From NCBI GenBank assembly GCA_034231615.1, contig CM067316.1:26063791-26127790 (forward strand): a stretch of DNA of 64,000 nt. The letters run 5' to 3'. The notes beneath the pieces were generated by a model. That model saw only the letters and a list, made by a program, of their open reading frames with translations. It was not told where the DNA came from and made no database searches. Numbering within the stretch: position 1 is the first letter of the stretch; every line of letters begins with the position of its first letter. Below, in pieces: positions 41,273 through 56,200 of the stretch. The stretch is from Meghimatium bilineatum. Its lineage: Eukaryota > Mollusca > Gastropoda > Stylommatophora > Philomycidae. Made by a program: the position numbers and the translations under genes.

Positions 41273-44200
41273 GTAAGAAGTTAGATATAGATATTTGCTG
41301 AAAAAGTCATGCTTAAATTTTAATGGTGCATTTTACTGTGATAAGTTATTTATTAATATCTTTATTTGTATTCAATTTTTACATAACACTTTCATATTTA
41401 TATACATAATCAATTTTAAAGATGATAGGTAATGTGTTGTATTTAAGTGATTGATGATGATGTTCCTCCTTCACAAGTGAATATGAGGGTGGCATGAAAA
41501 ACAATAAAAATGTGGTGAACAAATAGAAAAAAAATTTGCGATTGTCTAGTTTGGTTTGGGTTTGTGAGTATGGATGCCCGATGAGTCTGATTTGTGCCAA
41601 GAAAGTTTTATTGCACTGCATGCAGGAGCGCAGAGGGTCCAGAGTATTCGGATTTGTCCTTCTGCTTCTGTTGCTTGTAAATTGCCCAGTGTTCTCTCTT
41701 TTCCAAATTTAGTGATGGCGCAGTGATCTTGGTGCGCCAAACTGAGTGATCAAGGGTTGTAGTCTCCCAGGAGCTAGAATCGATGGTAACTCCTGAAATT
41801 AACATTACATTAAACAAAGACATATAAAATTGATGTTGAGTGCCAGGAATCATACTGGAATAACTGTGTTACATCTCTCCACAAGACTGCTTATTAGTTT
41901 TCATTTTCTCTTGATAAAGTAAAGACTGGCTGGCATAATTTCCTTTGTGGTAAAGTCTGATATGAATTTTCATGCTTGGACTTCCTGAAAATATTCAAGC
42001 CTTTCAGCTTCAAAATGCCCGGAGATTGCAAAAGATAACAAATTTTCCTCCTGAATAGAAGCCTGCTCAATTATTATCATTGCACTCAGGAGCCATATTT
42101 AGTCAAGAAGTCCTTTGGAATTAGAACAAAAGCTCTGGAACCCTTCTTTGACAGGAGTTGGCATGAGGACTAACAAACTGGGAAAAAAGTCACTTTCCAC
42201 TGTCTGACACAGGTAAAACTGTAAAACTCATGCTTTTCTGCTTTTCTTAGGAACTCCAAACAAGTAATAAAATAATAACACTTATCGTCTCTTTCTATGT
42301 CCTCAATTTCATAACTTGAAAATTGTATTTTGCTTTTCAGATTCTTCACAGCAAGTGTTTAGATATTCCAGTGTTATCAACTCCACTGATTGATGTGCTG
42401 ATGTTATCTCCATATTTGTTAGCTTTGGTCAGTATGTAACCAAGATATTTCTGTACTATATTTTTCACTGTTTGTATAGTTTTCTTATCATATCATCTTT
42501 TTAAAAAGGTTGTTCTTTTCTATTTGATTTACTTATATGTAATGTGGTATCTTCACAAATCCTCTTCTGCTCCTCAGTATGATAATAAATACAAGGTAAC
42601 TGCGTGAAACATAACAACAATTAGACTTACGTAAAACACAGGTTTATATATCGCTTCAATGAGACACGACAGACTTTAATTGAAGTTAAATCAAGTAGGT
42701 AATAAATCGCATGCAAGAAATCATAAAAATTACAATACACCAATCACATTCAACGCTTCAAAGGTCTTTATCAAGACACAAACAAAACAACAAAAGACGA
42801 CGAATGGAAAAATTATCACGACATCCAACAGAAATATGGAAATGAGATGCCGGAAGGTCAGAAAGTACATAAAAACGTAAATATATGTGGAAACAAAAAG
42901 ATGAGTAAATGACGGAACAAAAAGAATAAAGACAAAGACCACGCCAACCCAGTACTAGACATGAGTGGTTGGAATTGAGTCCAAAAGGCTTGAGTGTACC
43001 CAATTCAAAAATGAGATGATTTTCTAGAGCATACCTAGATCTATCATCAGCGGGGCAAGATCTGGGCGGTGACCTGAATATCAAAAGCACCATGATGACC
43101 ATCACCGTTGAAGTGTGTGACTACAGGAGTGGGTGTTCTGTGCTTGATGACATGAAGATGGTTACAAAAGCGATCACTCAATCATAGGCCGGTTTCCCTG
43201 ATGTACTGTTTGCCACAGTGTTTACATATGATCACGTAAATGACATTACGGGATTCACATGTAAAGGCTTCATCGATGGAGAAAGTGGCCTTGGGAAATG
43301 AAATGAAGCGCATCTGAACTACGTAAGGACATGTATAGCAACGGACACGTGAGCAACAAACAGTGCCAAAATGGTCAGGAACAGAAGACTTAAGGTGGCT
43401 ATGAACCAAAGATAACCAGTGATTCTCATGCCAAACTGAATACCAAATTCTCCCAATCATACCATTCCTGTCAACCTTGTGAGGTTAACAGGAATCTGTA
43501 CCACTAACAATTATACACTTGTAAAAATCACTACAACTTCTAAGCAAGCAGCAAAACAAAAAGTCTTTCATGCATATTTGTACATAATTTTCTCCAAATT
43601 TTAGAAAGATTGCTGGAAGGTCCTTTGGTGTGGTAGAGGTCCTAGTTCTATGTCTTGTCCTGATTTGCTAAAAGTGGGTTAACCACCTACATCTTATGTG
43701 TGGCCTTGTGACCCAGGAAAATATATAATTAAAACAAGCAAAAAAGACCAACCTTTTCTATAAAAATGCTTTTGGAAAATGAAAAATATTAGAAAAATGA
43801 TAAAAAATATGAGGTTGACACATGTTAAGGAAACAAAAAATTCAAACTTATATCCATTGCAATGATAAATAGACCATGAATATGAGAAATTCAACTACTG
43901 TGTTAATGTGATTAACTTCTTTTTTTTAATTGCTTTGTTGCTCATTTCAGATTGACACAGCTGGCCATGTGATGTTGTGGAGATTTACAGCACAATTCAG
44001 TTGGTCAAGTGAAGGTAGTACCCAGATATGTACATCCAGTGGAGCAGAAATAATCAGCATCACATATCTGCCAGGGTGCAGCACTTTGGTTTGGTGTGAA
44101 TTACAGCCCGTACAGTCATCTTCAATAACATTACAATCTACTTATTGTATATGTAAGCGACAATTATGTTCAGGTAGGCCCACATTTCTATTTAGTATCA

Positions 44201-47200
44201 GATATTTCCAATTATATTGATGTTGCAATTTTTTATATCATTTCTATAAGTTCTGATGACAAGCCTGCTTTGCTTTTATATAAATGTTATGCTTAATTCA
44301 GTCCAATATTAATGTTTAGGGCTGCCAAATGTTTAAGTCTGTCAAGTGTCATGTGTAAAGTATGTCACATATTCGGCTTTGTGGCACAGAACCCATCTGT
44401 GATGGCCAAGATACCGAGTTTGGAACCCGCCTCAGGCAATTGTGCATCCAGACCATTCAGAAACCAATGGTAAACTATTGTTTCTAAATATTGCTAAGGA
44501 AATCACTACAACCAAATAATGTTGGTTGATGGCTACTTCCTGTATAGGATATGCTATCAATTTTTATTTTTTTAATGCCTCATGTTATGTTTAAGTCTAT
44601 AAAATGTAATGCTTAAATCTGTACAAATTGTTTGCTTCAGTTATTTTTTGTGTTTCTATCAAATGCCATATTTTGTTTTTGCATATTAGTAAAGTGTTCA
44701 TTTTCCACACCACTAAGGCATATTCAAGAATACAGTGTTAGGTTTGTGTTTTTCATTGACTAACAGCATTCACGCCACGATTAATTTTCCAGTTCTGATA
44801 CCCATTTCCTCAGGCTGGGCTGAGTTAAGAACTGTTGGTGATTTGAAAATATTTTTGGTTGAACTAGGAATTGAACCTAGCATCATCCAACTAGGAAGCC
44901 ACAGAGCTACATCAGCACCATTTTATATATTAGAACATCAATGCATAATATGATCATGCATTATTATAACACTCCGCTGTTATCATCCATCATGGATATA
45001 CAGAAGACTATGATGGTTGAATTTGAGCACTCTCTATTGAGTGTAATAATCATCTTGACTGCCTCCTGAAAGACCATAGGAATAGATATCCATTCCTCGC
45101 TAGGAGTTATGCCTTCTGAGGGGTACAAATCTGAAGAAAATAATAAATAATAGCTATCCTAAACATAAATAATTTTGAGAACTTTTGGAATGACATTTTG
45201 TTCAAGGTATTTTGAGGTACAAAAGTGTTTGCAAAACATTAATTTAACTCTTTCTGGACCAATCACAGATATATAGGCTATATAAAAAAGCTTTACAGAA
45301 GCAATAACCAATATATCAGTTTTGGTTTCGATCAATCATACTTTGCTCATTTTATATTTCTAATTTTATGTTAGCCTAATTCTTAACTGATACACGTGAG
45401 AATACTTGCACTTCCTATTTCACAAAACAAGCATGTTGTCTTGAAAAACCAATTGTCTTCACTCTAAAAGTCTTGTTTATTACTGAGAAATAATTTAAAC
45501 GCCAAATGTTTCTAGACACTGCTTAGAATAGGTACTTGGACAAAATGTTCAAAATAGTTCTACATAATTACAAATAATATAGTTAGATTCATTCATTCAT
45601 TCATTTTCCTTTTGCACTGAAGTTAGCGCATAGGGCAGAGGTCAGATCTCTCCAATTCTGTCTGTTCAAAGCTATTCTGTGCAGTTCTTGAATAGTATGG
45701 ATATTGGTTGTTTTACTTTCTCTAAGTATTGTTCTTCTGAGTTTTTCTTTTGGTCTACCCCTTGCTCTTTTGCCTGTAGGTATCCATTCAAGAAATTTGT
45801 GGTGTATTCTGTTGGTGTCTGCACGTAGGACATGCCCAATGTAGGACCAACAGCGTTTTCTGATAACATCTGTGATGAAATTTTGATGTGTCTCTTCTCT
45901 GATTTTATCATTCTATTTGAATTCACTCCAATGGGTGTTAGTTATCCTACGAAGACATTTGTTCTTGAAACTCAGTAATTTCTTTTCTGAAGATAAAGAG
46001 CTTTTCCAGCTCTCACATCCATATGATAGCACTGGAATAATGCAGGAATTAAATAAGCGCATTAGATAGCCCTTACAAATTGCAATTCAATGATCCCTCA
46101 ACCAAGTCTGTACGTCAACCCTGAAAAAAGTTACGAATTTTTTTAGAATTAATTTCACATCCAAATAATTTATTTTAAGCATATAGGAAAATATGAATAA
46201 AACTTGTGACCACAAAATATAGTCAAGCTGATAATTTTTAAATTATCTTTGTTATTTTCAATAATACAACACACAAACTATACATTTTTTTGTTTGCGAA
46301 GACAAGGCACATCTGTTGATCCCATTTATGTAACTTTCAGAAGCACGCACAACTAATTAATATTAAAAAATGGTTCACTAATTCGCATGTTTAAAATATA
46401 CAAATTAATTATATAGCAATTAAATATATTTAAATACCACATTTTATATATATATATATATATGTGTGTGTGTTCGTAAAGGCAAGATGGATCTATTGAT
46501 CACATTTCTGTAATTTTCAGATGCACGCAGAGCTAATTAATATTCAAAATGGCAGATAATTAGCGTAATTAAAATTAAAATAATTTATATAACTATTGAA
46601 TACAAGAAAATACAGCAAAAAATATATTTTTCTGTGTGCAAAGACAAGACACATCTATTGATTATATGTGTCTAATTTTAATATGCACGAAAAAATAATT
46701 AATATTAAAAATGGCAGCTAACTAGCATAATTAAAATAAACTATTAACTATAAAATATACTAAAATACCACAGAAAATGTATATTTTTGTGTTTGCAAAG
46801 GAAAGACGCATCTGTTGCTTACATCGTGCTAATTTTCAGATGAAATTAGGGTTAATAAAATTCAAAATGGCGGCTAATTTGCATAATTAATATTGCATTG
46901 AGTGGTGTAATTATAAAATATTTTCGTTATTTACAATATAATATTCTACAATATATACATTTTTGGATTTGGGAAAATTTTATGAATCTGCTGGTTGTGT
47001 TGCCATTATTTTTAGATATAACCAAAGCTAATTAATATTCAAAAAGGCTAATTTACATAATTAAAATTAATTTTCATAGGATTTTTACATGTCTTAGTTA
47101 TTTATGATAAAATGTTTGTGTTCTTCACATGTGACAAAACTTTCATGGATTATGTGCATTGTGATGTGTTTAGTTAGTTTTGTGAGCAACTTGTGTGGAG

Positions 47201-50200
47201 GAGTATTATTCATGTACATCAACCATCAACTGGTAAGTAGAGATTTTATTTCTACTGTATTATCTGAAATTATTTCGCCCCCCCCCCCCCCCGAAAAAAA
47301 TCCCATTATACATATAATTATTGGTAGCATTATTATTCATAGTCATATTCTAGGTATAATAGATGAGCAATTAATGAAAAGAATTAGTAACAAGAGTAGC
47401 TTGTAGGGATTAAGTCTGATTTTGTGATTATGAGCTTCATTTCTATGTCCTAAAGCCTGGAAAAATCTCTGCCTAAATCCCCCCTCCCCCAATTACGGGC
47501 TTGCATGTTTCCTCAGATCATCTTGTTAGATGCCCTATACGCCCATGTTTCACAATGTAGATTTGCATGCAAAAGCAAAAAAAATTGTTTGTTCATGTTA
47601 TAGACGCCAACCACATCCTTTAGTTATTTATTTATTAATCATTATTAATAAATAGCAGTGTTCTTAATTACTAGAATCCATTTATTAGATCATAAATATA
47701 GCAACCAAACAAAAATACATATTTCAATAATATCAGTTATGTAAAAATATGACACAGTAAAAATAAATGGAGCAGCAATATGGCGGATAACAATATTGCA
47801 GACAAGAAATGTTGTTGCCATTTAAAATTATTCACATTTTATCGTGATCTCAAATATCCTTAACAGTTACATATATTTAAATAAAAATGGTTAATGAACC
47901 TAAAAATCCTACTGTATTAAATCTAATTAAAAATAATTAAAAATAATTATAGGGGAGGAATAATGGTTTTTTACTTACCTGGAGGTCCAAATTTCATTAT
48001 TATCCCGATATGAAATAATATTTCCGCTAAAATCGATGCCGATGTTATGTACACTCCATTTCTGAGCCAAAATAACACAAATTTGGATAGGCATCAATGT
48101 ATATTTATTCTTGAAATTTAAAAAAAACGAAACATGGTCTATGGTGTTTCCTGCAATATCATTTCCCATGTTTTTTTTATAGCCTAAGCCACATATTTAG
48201 AACTTCCAGAATCCCGATGTCCAAGTACCTACATAGAACAAGCTATTGTTCTTATTCATAGCTTGTTCGGAGATAGAAGATTGAAGTAGAAATTATAAGT
48301 TATGACCGGCTCAATAACAAAAAGAACACATAACATTTTGGTGTAGGCACTTTTGATGCTGGTTGCTTACAGCTAGGAGGTGACAGCACATCTGAAATAG
48401 CAAAAATCAGTATTGACACAACTAATTCAACTAATTAGAAGGTATAATAACTAGTTGATTTCAAGATAGTGGAAGTAATCATTCTCAAGGAGATCACACC
48501 ATAGGTAAGGGGGTGGAGGGTGAGGGAGTTTCAGGTATATATCCAATGTTGTCATGTGACGTATTCCTTCCAGAACGTCTTCCCAATGAACTCTCTGAAC
48601 CTCTCTCTGTCTTGGGCGATGTGGCTTGCATTTTCTAGCGATGTATTCATGTTATCTTTAATGTCATCAGTCCATCGTCTTCTTGGTCTGCCCTTTCTCC
48701 TCTTCCCAGGTACTCTTTCCTCCATTATTTGTCTTTCTAAACAGTTATGTCTCTTTATATGACCAAACAGGTGTAGTTTTCTTTTTGTTATTGTGTTTAG
48801 TAACCAACACTCTGGAATATTCAATGTGTTTATAATGTCTGAGTTTCTTATTTTATCCTTCCATGATATTCTAAGTATCTTCCTGTAGCATTTCAGCTCG
48901 AAGGCGTTGATCTTCTTTGCCGCTGTTTTACTTAGGGTCCATGTTTCACAGCCGTATGTTGCAACCGGAACAATAAAAGTTAGTAACATTAGCACATTCT
49001 TTTCTATTTTGTTGTTTTTCCATATGTTTTTCAGCCGTGTTATATCCAATGTATGTTCAATTTTTGTAATTTTCTTGTTTATTTTATATTAGATGTGGAT
49101 ACTCAAAAAATTATAGAACAAAGCCAGACATCAGTCTTTATCCAGAATTGCCCACCTTCGGATGTTCAGTCTATGTCCAGTAATGTCCTCTTTATTACAA
49201 CGCAGTGAGTATCTCAAATATATAACTTTATTACAACGCAGTGAGAGTCTCAAATATATAACTTTATTACAACGCAGTGAGAGTCTCAAATATATAACTT
49301 TATTACAACGCAGTGAGAGTCTCAAATATATAACTTTATTACAACGCAGTGAGAGTCTCAAATATATAACTTTATTACAACGCAGTGAATGTCTCAAATA
49401 TATAACTTTATTACAACGCAGTGAATGTCTCAAATATATAACTTTATTACAACGCAGTGAATGTCTCAAATATATAACTTTATTACAACGCAGTGAATGT
49501 CTCAAATATATAACTTTATTACAACGCAGTGAATGTCTCAAATATATAACTTTATTACAACGCAGTGAATGTCTCAAATATATAACAGTGTGGTGACATA
49601 AAATTAGTCATGATTTATTTCTGTGAAAAATGTCTATACAGGTAACCCTAATCTTACTTTAGAGTTCCTTATTGAGGTGACAATCAATAAAAGGTGATAC
49701 TACGTGAAGTGTAACAACAATAGTACTTACGTAGAATACAGGTTTTTAGAAAGTTCCTCTTGAATACGACGAACTATCACTAAAACTAAGGGGCTATGAA
49801 GTTTAAACAAGAAAACTTACAAATTACAATACACAAGACATTTTCAACGTTTCAAACTGTCAGGTCTTTCTTAAGAATATATAAAAAAACAAACCTTGAA
49901 AATAAATGAAAACAGTGATCCCACAGTCTTCTAATCAAACTCGCTTCCATGACTATATGTTTCCATATACATCATTGTCACCTTGTGGATACCCTCTCAC
50001 TGTGGAATACCAGGAAATGAAAAAGCAGACCAACTGGCTAAGGAAGGTGCTGCCGAAGACCAACCAGATATACCAATCACCTACCATCAGAAAAAACAGA
50101 TGATCAAGTCAATAAGAAAGCCACAAACACCAACATAAGATGACTATCATATTATGAACAGACCAGAACAAGTTATAATTCTACGTCTCAGAACGGGACA

Positions 50201-53200
50201 CAACCGACTCCGCAGTCACATGTATACAAAGTTCAAGATTGGCAACACGGCCATGTGTACATGTGGACAGGCAGCACAGAGTGCCAAACATATACTTCAA
50301 GAGTGTTCTGAGCATGAAATTCTGAGGCAGACATATTGGCCAGAGGAAACAACACTGGAATCAAAACTCTATGGGACACTGTATGAACTACAAAAGACAG
50401 TGAGTTTTATTAAGGAGACAGAATTACAGATATAGACATGTTTCAAGTGAACGAAAAAAGAAGAAGAAGAATTGTCACCTTGAACTTCATATTGTTTACA
50501 TGTCAATATTGTATCTAGTGCCTCTGTGGTGTTAACATTGTTTTTACTGTTTTCCTTGTTTTTGTAAAATTATGGCTATCTTCTCATATCCATCTTGAAA
50601 GTGTTGTGCATTTAATACCCATGCCATGTTGTATTTATGCTTTAGAAATACTGTGAAATAGAATACTGCATCTAACCTCCTGTGAAAAATATTTGTTCAA
50701 TCTGATAGCTATACTTTTTAATGTAACAAATTTAACTTCCAAAGACATTGTTATAATATTGTTGTAAATGCTGCCTCATGATATGCCATAAATAAATAAA
50801 AAAACTGGATATGTTGAAGACAGAGAACAAACAAATTATCAATATGTAACTCAATATTTTGTAACGATACACGTCACTGTAGATAATCCTAAAACTCATA
50901 TTCTTCTTCTTCTTCTTCTGCATTTGTACTCAAACTCTTGCAAATTAGCAGGATGTAGTCCGGAGAACGGAATGTGTTGTGTCATGGTTTACAGCATTGC
51001 TGCGATATCTGCGCCTTTCGGCCTGACACATCTGACTTCAGCATGTTTTTGGGTCACTGACCCTATATGAGATGGGACATCCAACTCCATCCCATAACCT
51101 CCTTAGTCGCCTTTTACAACATGCGTGGAAGGTAAACAGTGTTACTATTCTTTGCTCCCCATTCGGGCCTGGTGACACACGGGCGAAAACTCATATTGTT
51201 TCCACATAACTTAACTTGCTCAATGATTTGTGCTGCAAATATGAGAAGTGTTAAAAAAACAAATAAACTCATGCTACCTCATGTTATTTCACAAGTTTCT
51301 CATCAATATGAACTGACTGTGTAAAACAAAACAGAAAACATGGTAATTTCTACCATAAACCCATTTACTTTTATGGCTATCAATAAACAAGTATTGCTAT
51401 CTTAAAAATAACATTCATAGTGACTGTTGTGATAAATCCATTCAGTCTAGATAATATTTAATCATTAACATGGTTATGAAATAATCCACTTGCACAAAAT
51501 GTGACACCCATATGCTTAGTAATTACGGAGACAATAGACAATATTGGTGTTCAACTATAAATGTACAATCTATAGAAGGTTGTTCTTGAGCTGAGCAATG
51601 CTTTAGTTCTGATTTCCATGCATAATTTTCTTCGTTCTATTTGCACTTGGAGCTGCTCTCTGGCACTGTGCTTTTCCTCACAGTACTCATGTTATCCTTA
51701 CATGATTTCCTGACTGTCAATAATTTTGACTGCTCGAGCCAGAATACTCTACATCACTATGTGTCACCAGTAAAGATGTTTGTGTTGGCACAGGGGTGTC
51801 TGAGATATTGCTTGTCTTTTGCAGTCAATTCTCATTCCATCTGAAGCCTTCACGGACATGATCCCAAAAGTGTTGGCTAGAAGCAGTGCTGTACTTCTGT
51901 TTCCAGGGTGCACCATGGAGAAGTACTTTTGGGATCTTGGTTATCTGCTATCCTGGGTCCGCTGAGAATTTCAGTACCCTTAGCACCCTTAATGTGTTTT
52001 GATGTTAATATTCTTCCTAGGGTCATTGAAAGTACTTTTAGCCATTCCTGTTCTGCTTTTAACTTATATTTCACATCCACCATCATTTGTGATTATGTTT
52101 CCAAGATAATGACAAACATAATATGCAGTAAGAAATGAAGGAAGCCTCTCAATGATAGATTATCATTAATAATCATTGACATGTTTTGTTTGTTTTGCAT
52201 TTGCTCCATTGTAACCAGCACGGATATCCGTGCGATTTCCTCCGGAAGCGTGATACGTTGTGCCACAGTTATGCGCCTTGTAGGCCTAGAACATCTGATT
52301 TCGGCATGCCTTGGCAATGCGGGTGTGCTACTCTAACTTCTGACAACCTTCATATCTGTCGCCAGACAGCGAATGTGTACTGACTCTACGCCAAGACGGT
52401 TTGTCCTTCATGTCAGTGAACTTACAGCCAATGAACTTACCTCGTGTAATTAGATGTATTGTGCCCGTGCTCATCGGGTACTGAACCTTTTCTCATCCTC
52501 AAGCCTAGTTTCGGTTTAGGAAGAACTTGACAGAAGAGTTGGGCTCGGGCTCGTTCGCCTTCTTAGCCGAAGCGTTGCTCACCAACTTCATGAGCCCCTC
52601 GTCCAAGTCTGAATCTGTACACATATTTAGGAACATTAGGGACGCATTTTATTCTAGAGCTGAACAGTGCTTGTCACCTCGGACTGCTATGCCTGTGCCC
52701 ATCGGGTACTGAACCTTTTCTCTCCACGAGCATGCTTCCAGTATAGGAAAGACTCAACAGTAGAGTTGGGCCCAGGCTGGGATCACTGGTAACTAGAAGC
52801 TTGTCTTGAGTAAACACTACTTTAGTTCCAATTTCATTGAACCATTTTCCGTGCTCTTTGCACATGATGCTGCCCCCTAGCACTGTGCATCTTTCTCAGT
52901 GTACTCATTGTGCTTTTATTTTTATTGGGACATCTGCCTGCTTCGTACCGACTACATTGGCCGGCCTCCAATGCTTCTATCGAACGTACTAGCTTCACTG
53001 TGTGTCGACAGTGTTGGCACAGAGGTGTCTGAGATATTGCCTGTCTTTTTGTGGTCAAATCTCTTTCCATCTGTTACCTCCACATTCATGGACACGATCC
53101 CCAGAAGATTTAGCCAGAATCAGCACGAGCCACTGTATTTCTGTTACCAGGGTGCGCCACGAGGAGGTACTTTTGGGATCTTGGTTATCTGTTAACCCTG

Positions 53201-56200
53201 GGCCTGCCAGGAGCAATGTATTCCCTTTGCACCCCTCATTGACATGATAATCAAGAAGGTACTTCTCTTGAAACTGCAGGAATTTTGAATACAATGCAGC
53301 AATAGTATTGAGGCATGTCATTTTTGTTAGTTTGTTGTTAAAACACTATTTGATGTTTTTTAGATTATATTCATCACTAATTAATTTCTTCTTAAAATTC
53401 AGATTTCATTCAGAACAAGTAACCGTTCACTTGGTTTTTGATTTTGTCAACAAATATTTAAGCCTGTTGATTGGAGAAGAGTCTATCAGCTGTCCAGAAG
53501 TGTTGCCACACGAAGTTCTGGACTTTCATGAAATTGTAATAAATACCTTACCAGTTGTTATGCAGGTATTTTTACAAAAAATGTAGTTTTTTTTTTTCTT
53601 ATTATGAAATTATGAATAAACTTTTGAACATTGCATAAGGAAAAAGTGAAAGAGGATAGCTTAAAAATTAATATTCCTAGGGTTAAATATTAATTCATGC
53701 AATGTTTCATTCTAAATTCCTTCAGTTTCAGTATAGATGTGTCATCACTTGCCATGTTCTCGCCCAACAAGATATCAGCAAATAACTGTGGTTGCTGTTG
53801 TGATTCATAAGGAAGTATGAGTTCTCAGCTCTTTTTCCTCTGTCTCACTCTCTCATTTTGGAATGATTCTTTTTAGCACCATTCTCTCATACCAAGAAAG
53901 CTTCAATGTTTTTGACAAGGTGTGCAGACAAAGATGATGTCTCCTAATTGCAGCCTAATCTGTGTACTATTAAAGCAAGTATGCTTTCCACTGTGCACCC
54001 TCAGAAGCTGAGTCATTTACCCTGAAAGTATTTTTTGTTTGTTAAGAAATGTTGCAGGGGCAGTACTTGCATTTCTTTGTTTCTGTACTGAACAAATCTA
54101 CTTTCCACTTTAGGTAGGCCCCTGAGCTCTTGATCTATTTCTCTGGAAGATTAGTAAAATTAAGGGAAATAACCTTAATGGTTTAACATATCTGATGTTA
54201 TCAGGTCACTTCTACAATAATAAAGTCTCCAACACATAGGACAGTCACAAATTCTGAATAGTCAACCCTGGAATGTTTCATACAAGAACATGTCTCCTCA
54301 AAGTTCCAGTCAGGGTGATACAGACATACTGACAAAGACTACCGAGGTATGTTTGGAACATGACATTTTGACAAACTGGCAACCTGTGAGGGTTTTACAC
54401 TGAAACAACAAAATATTCATATTGTGTTTAACTTTCTTCTGTGTTCTCAAACTGCTTGTTAATAAGATGTAACCCAGAGAATGCATTATGTCTTAATTTG
54501 TAGCTTCATTCCAGCATCTGCCTGTCATGACAACCCACATTGTGCCATTGCTTTGGGTGGAGAAGCAAACGTGGGAGGATACAGATCTTATCCTAGGATG
54601 AGGATATGCAACCTGAAACAAAATTTTGTGGCAAGGCAGACCAGGCCCTTAGCTTAGCCTTGGTGGGCTGCTGGTCTAGATAAAAAGCTGCAAAAGGCAA
54701 ACACATAGAGCACAGCTCTGCTGATCCAGCAACTCCTGCAGCTTTCCTTGTTCTAAATGTGTTGGTATTATCTTTCCCATGGAGTTAACAAGGCAATCAG
54801 AAAGAGGGATCATGTTGCATGGACTACACATGGTCTCTATATTTCAGCTCAGGCATTGTGCTATGGAGTGGTATGCTCCATTCCTGGCATTAATGGGTTT
54901 CTGAATCAAATAGAAAACTCCTTGTTTACTAGGCTTATGTCCTCAGCACACTCTTGTATGGTAGTGAAACATGGGCAACTTATATGCAGACTCGTATGGC
55001 TAGGAGGATGGAAGATGGCAGAATACTGAGAGATCTACTGTATAGAGAATTAGTCTAGAAAAATATCTCAGGGTTGACCTTTATTTTGGTACAAACCTGA
55101 TATGCATGATACAGGCATTGATATGCAATTATGGGAACAGGATGCCATGGATTATGTTGCATGGTGTGGAAAGATCAGAAATGGTGTACTGACAAAGGAG
55201 AAAGTGATAGTAGTTAGTTCAAGGGCTGCTCATCTAAGAAGGCACACAACAGTAAACGATGGTAAAAGAAGGCCTGTGATTCCTGGCTGGGCACACAACA
55301 GTACATGATGGTAAAAGCAGGCCTGTGATTCCTGGCTGGTACATACTTTGAAAGACTCTTTGTGGCTCAGATTGGTCTTGTGAGTCACATCCATCATTGC
55401 CATAGATTGTAGATTATATTTCTCATAGCCCAGCAATAATTTGTCTGGAAAGACGGAAAAGTGCCTACTACTACTGATGTTCGTCCGTCGTGATCGACGA
55501 TGACCAAAAACTCAACCATAATAATAATAACAATGAATAATAAAATAATAAAGTTAATAGTGCGTTTTTAAATGACTAGCAAGTCCAATGCGGGCACAAA
55601 ATGTTCTTTTACAGAATTGACAACAATAGAAGGTATCTGTGTGAGGTTGAGATGTTTTTTCTTTTCTACGTGTCCGCTTCTGTCTTGCAGTTTCTTGTCT
55701 GAGTTCTTCTGCCGCTAGTGCTCCCGTTCTAATGCTGTAACGCCATGATGTTCTATCCTGAGCGAGGCTCTCCCAAGTGCCTACGTCAATGTTGAGATGT
55801 TTCAAGGATGACTTGAGCGTGTCTTTGAAACGCTTTTTCTGTCCACCAGCTTTTCGAAATCCTGCCTTGAGTTCTCCATAATATATTTGTTTTGGCACAC
55901 GCGAGTTCTCCATACGCACAAGATGGCCTGCCCAGCGTGCCACTACTACTACTACTACACTGTAATATCTGTGCCTTTTAATCTGACGCAGTACACTTTG
56001 AAGTATGGGATGGGACAGCCAATTCCACCCCAAACCTTATTAATCTTCTCTTATGATATTCATTGCAGGTCATAGTGTTGCTATTCTTCACTCAATTTTC
56101 TTATCTCATTTTACTTGCAAACTTCTCTCATACCAGAAACAAACTCCATTCATAAACATTGAATATTTTTCTGGTTCCAAGATGCACCATGGGAAGGCAC

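Noticed and set aside
49131-49596. Long open frames on both strands over the 36-bp array
   Set aside because: The unit length is a multiple of three and lacks stops in those frames, so they are open by construction. The real exon uses a different frame that meets TGA in the unit.
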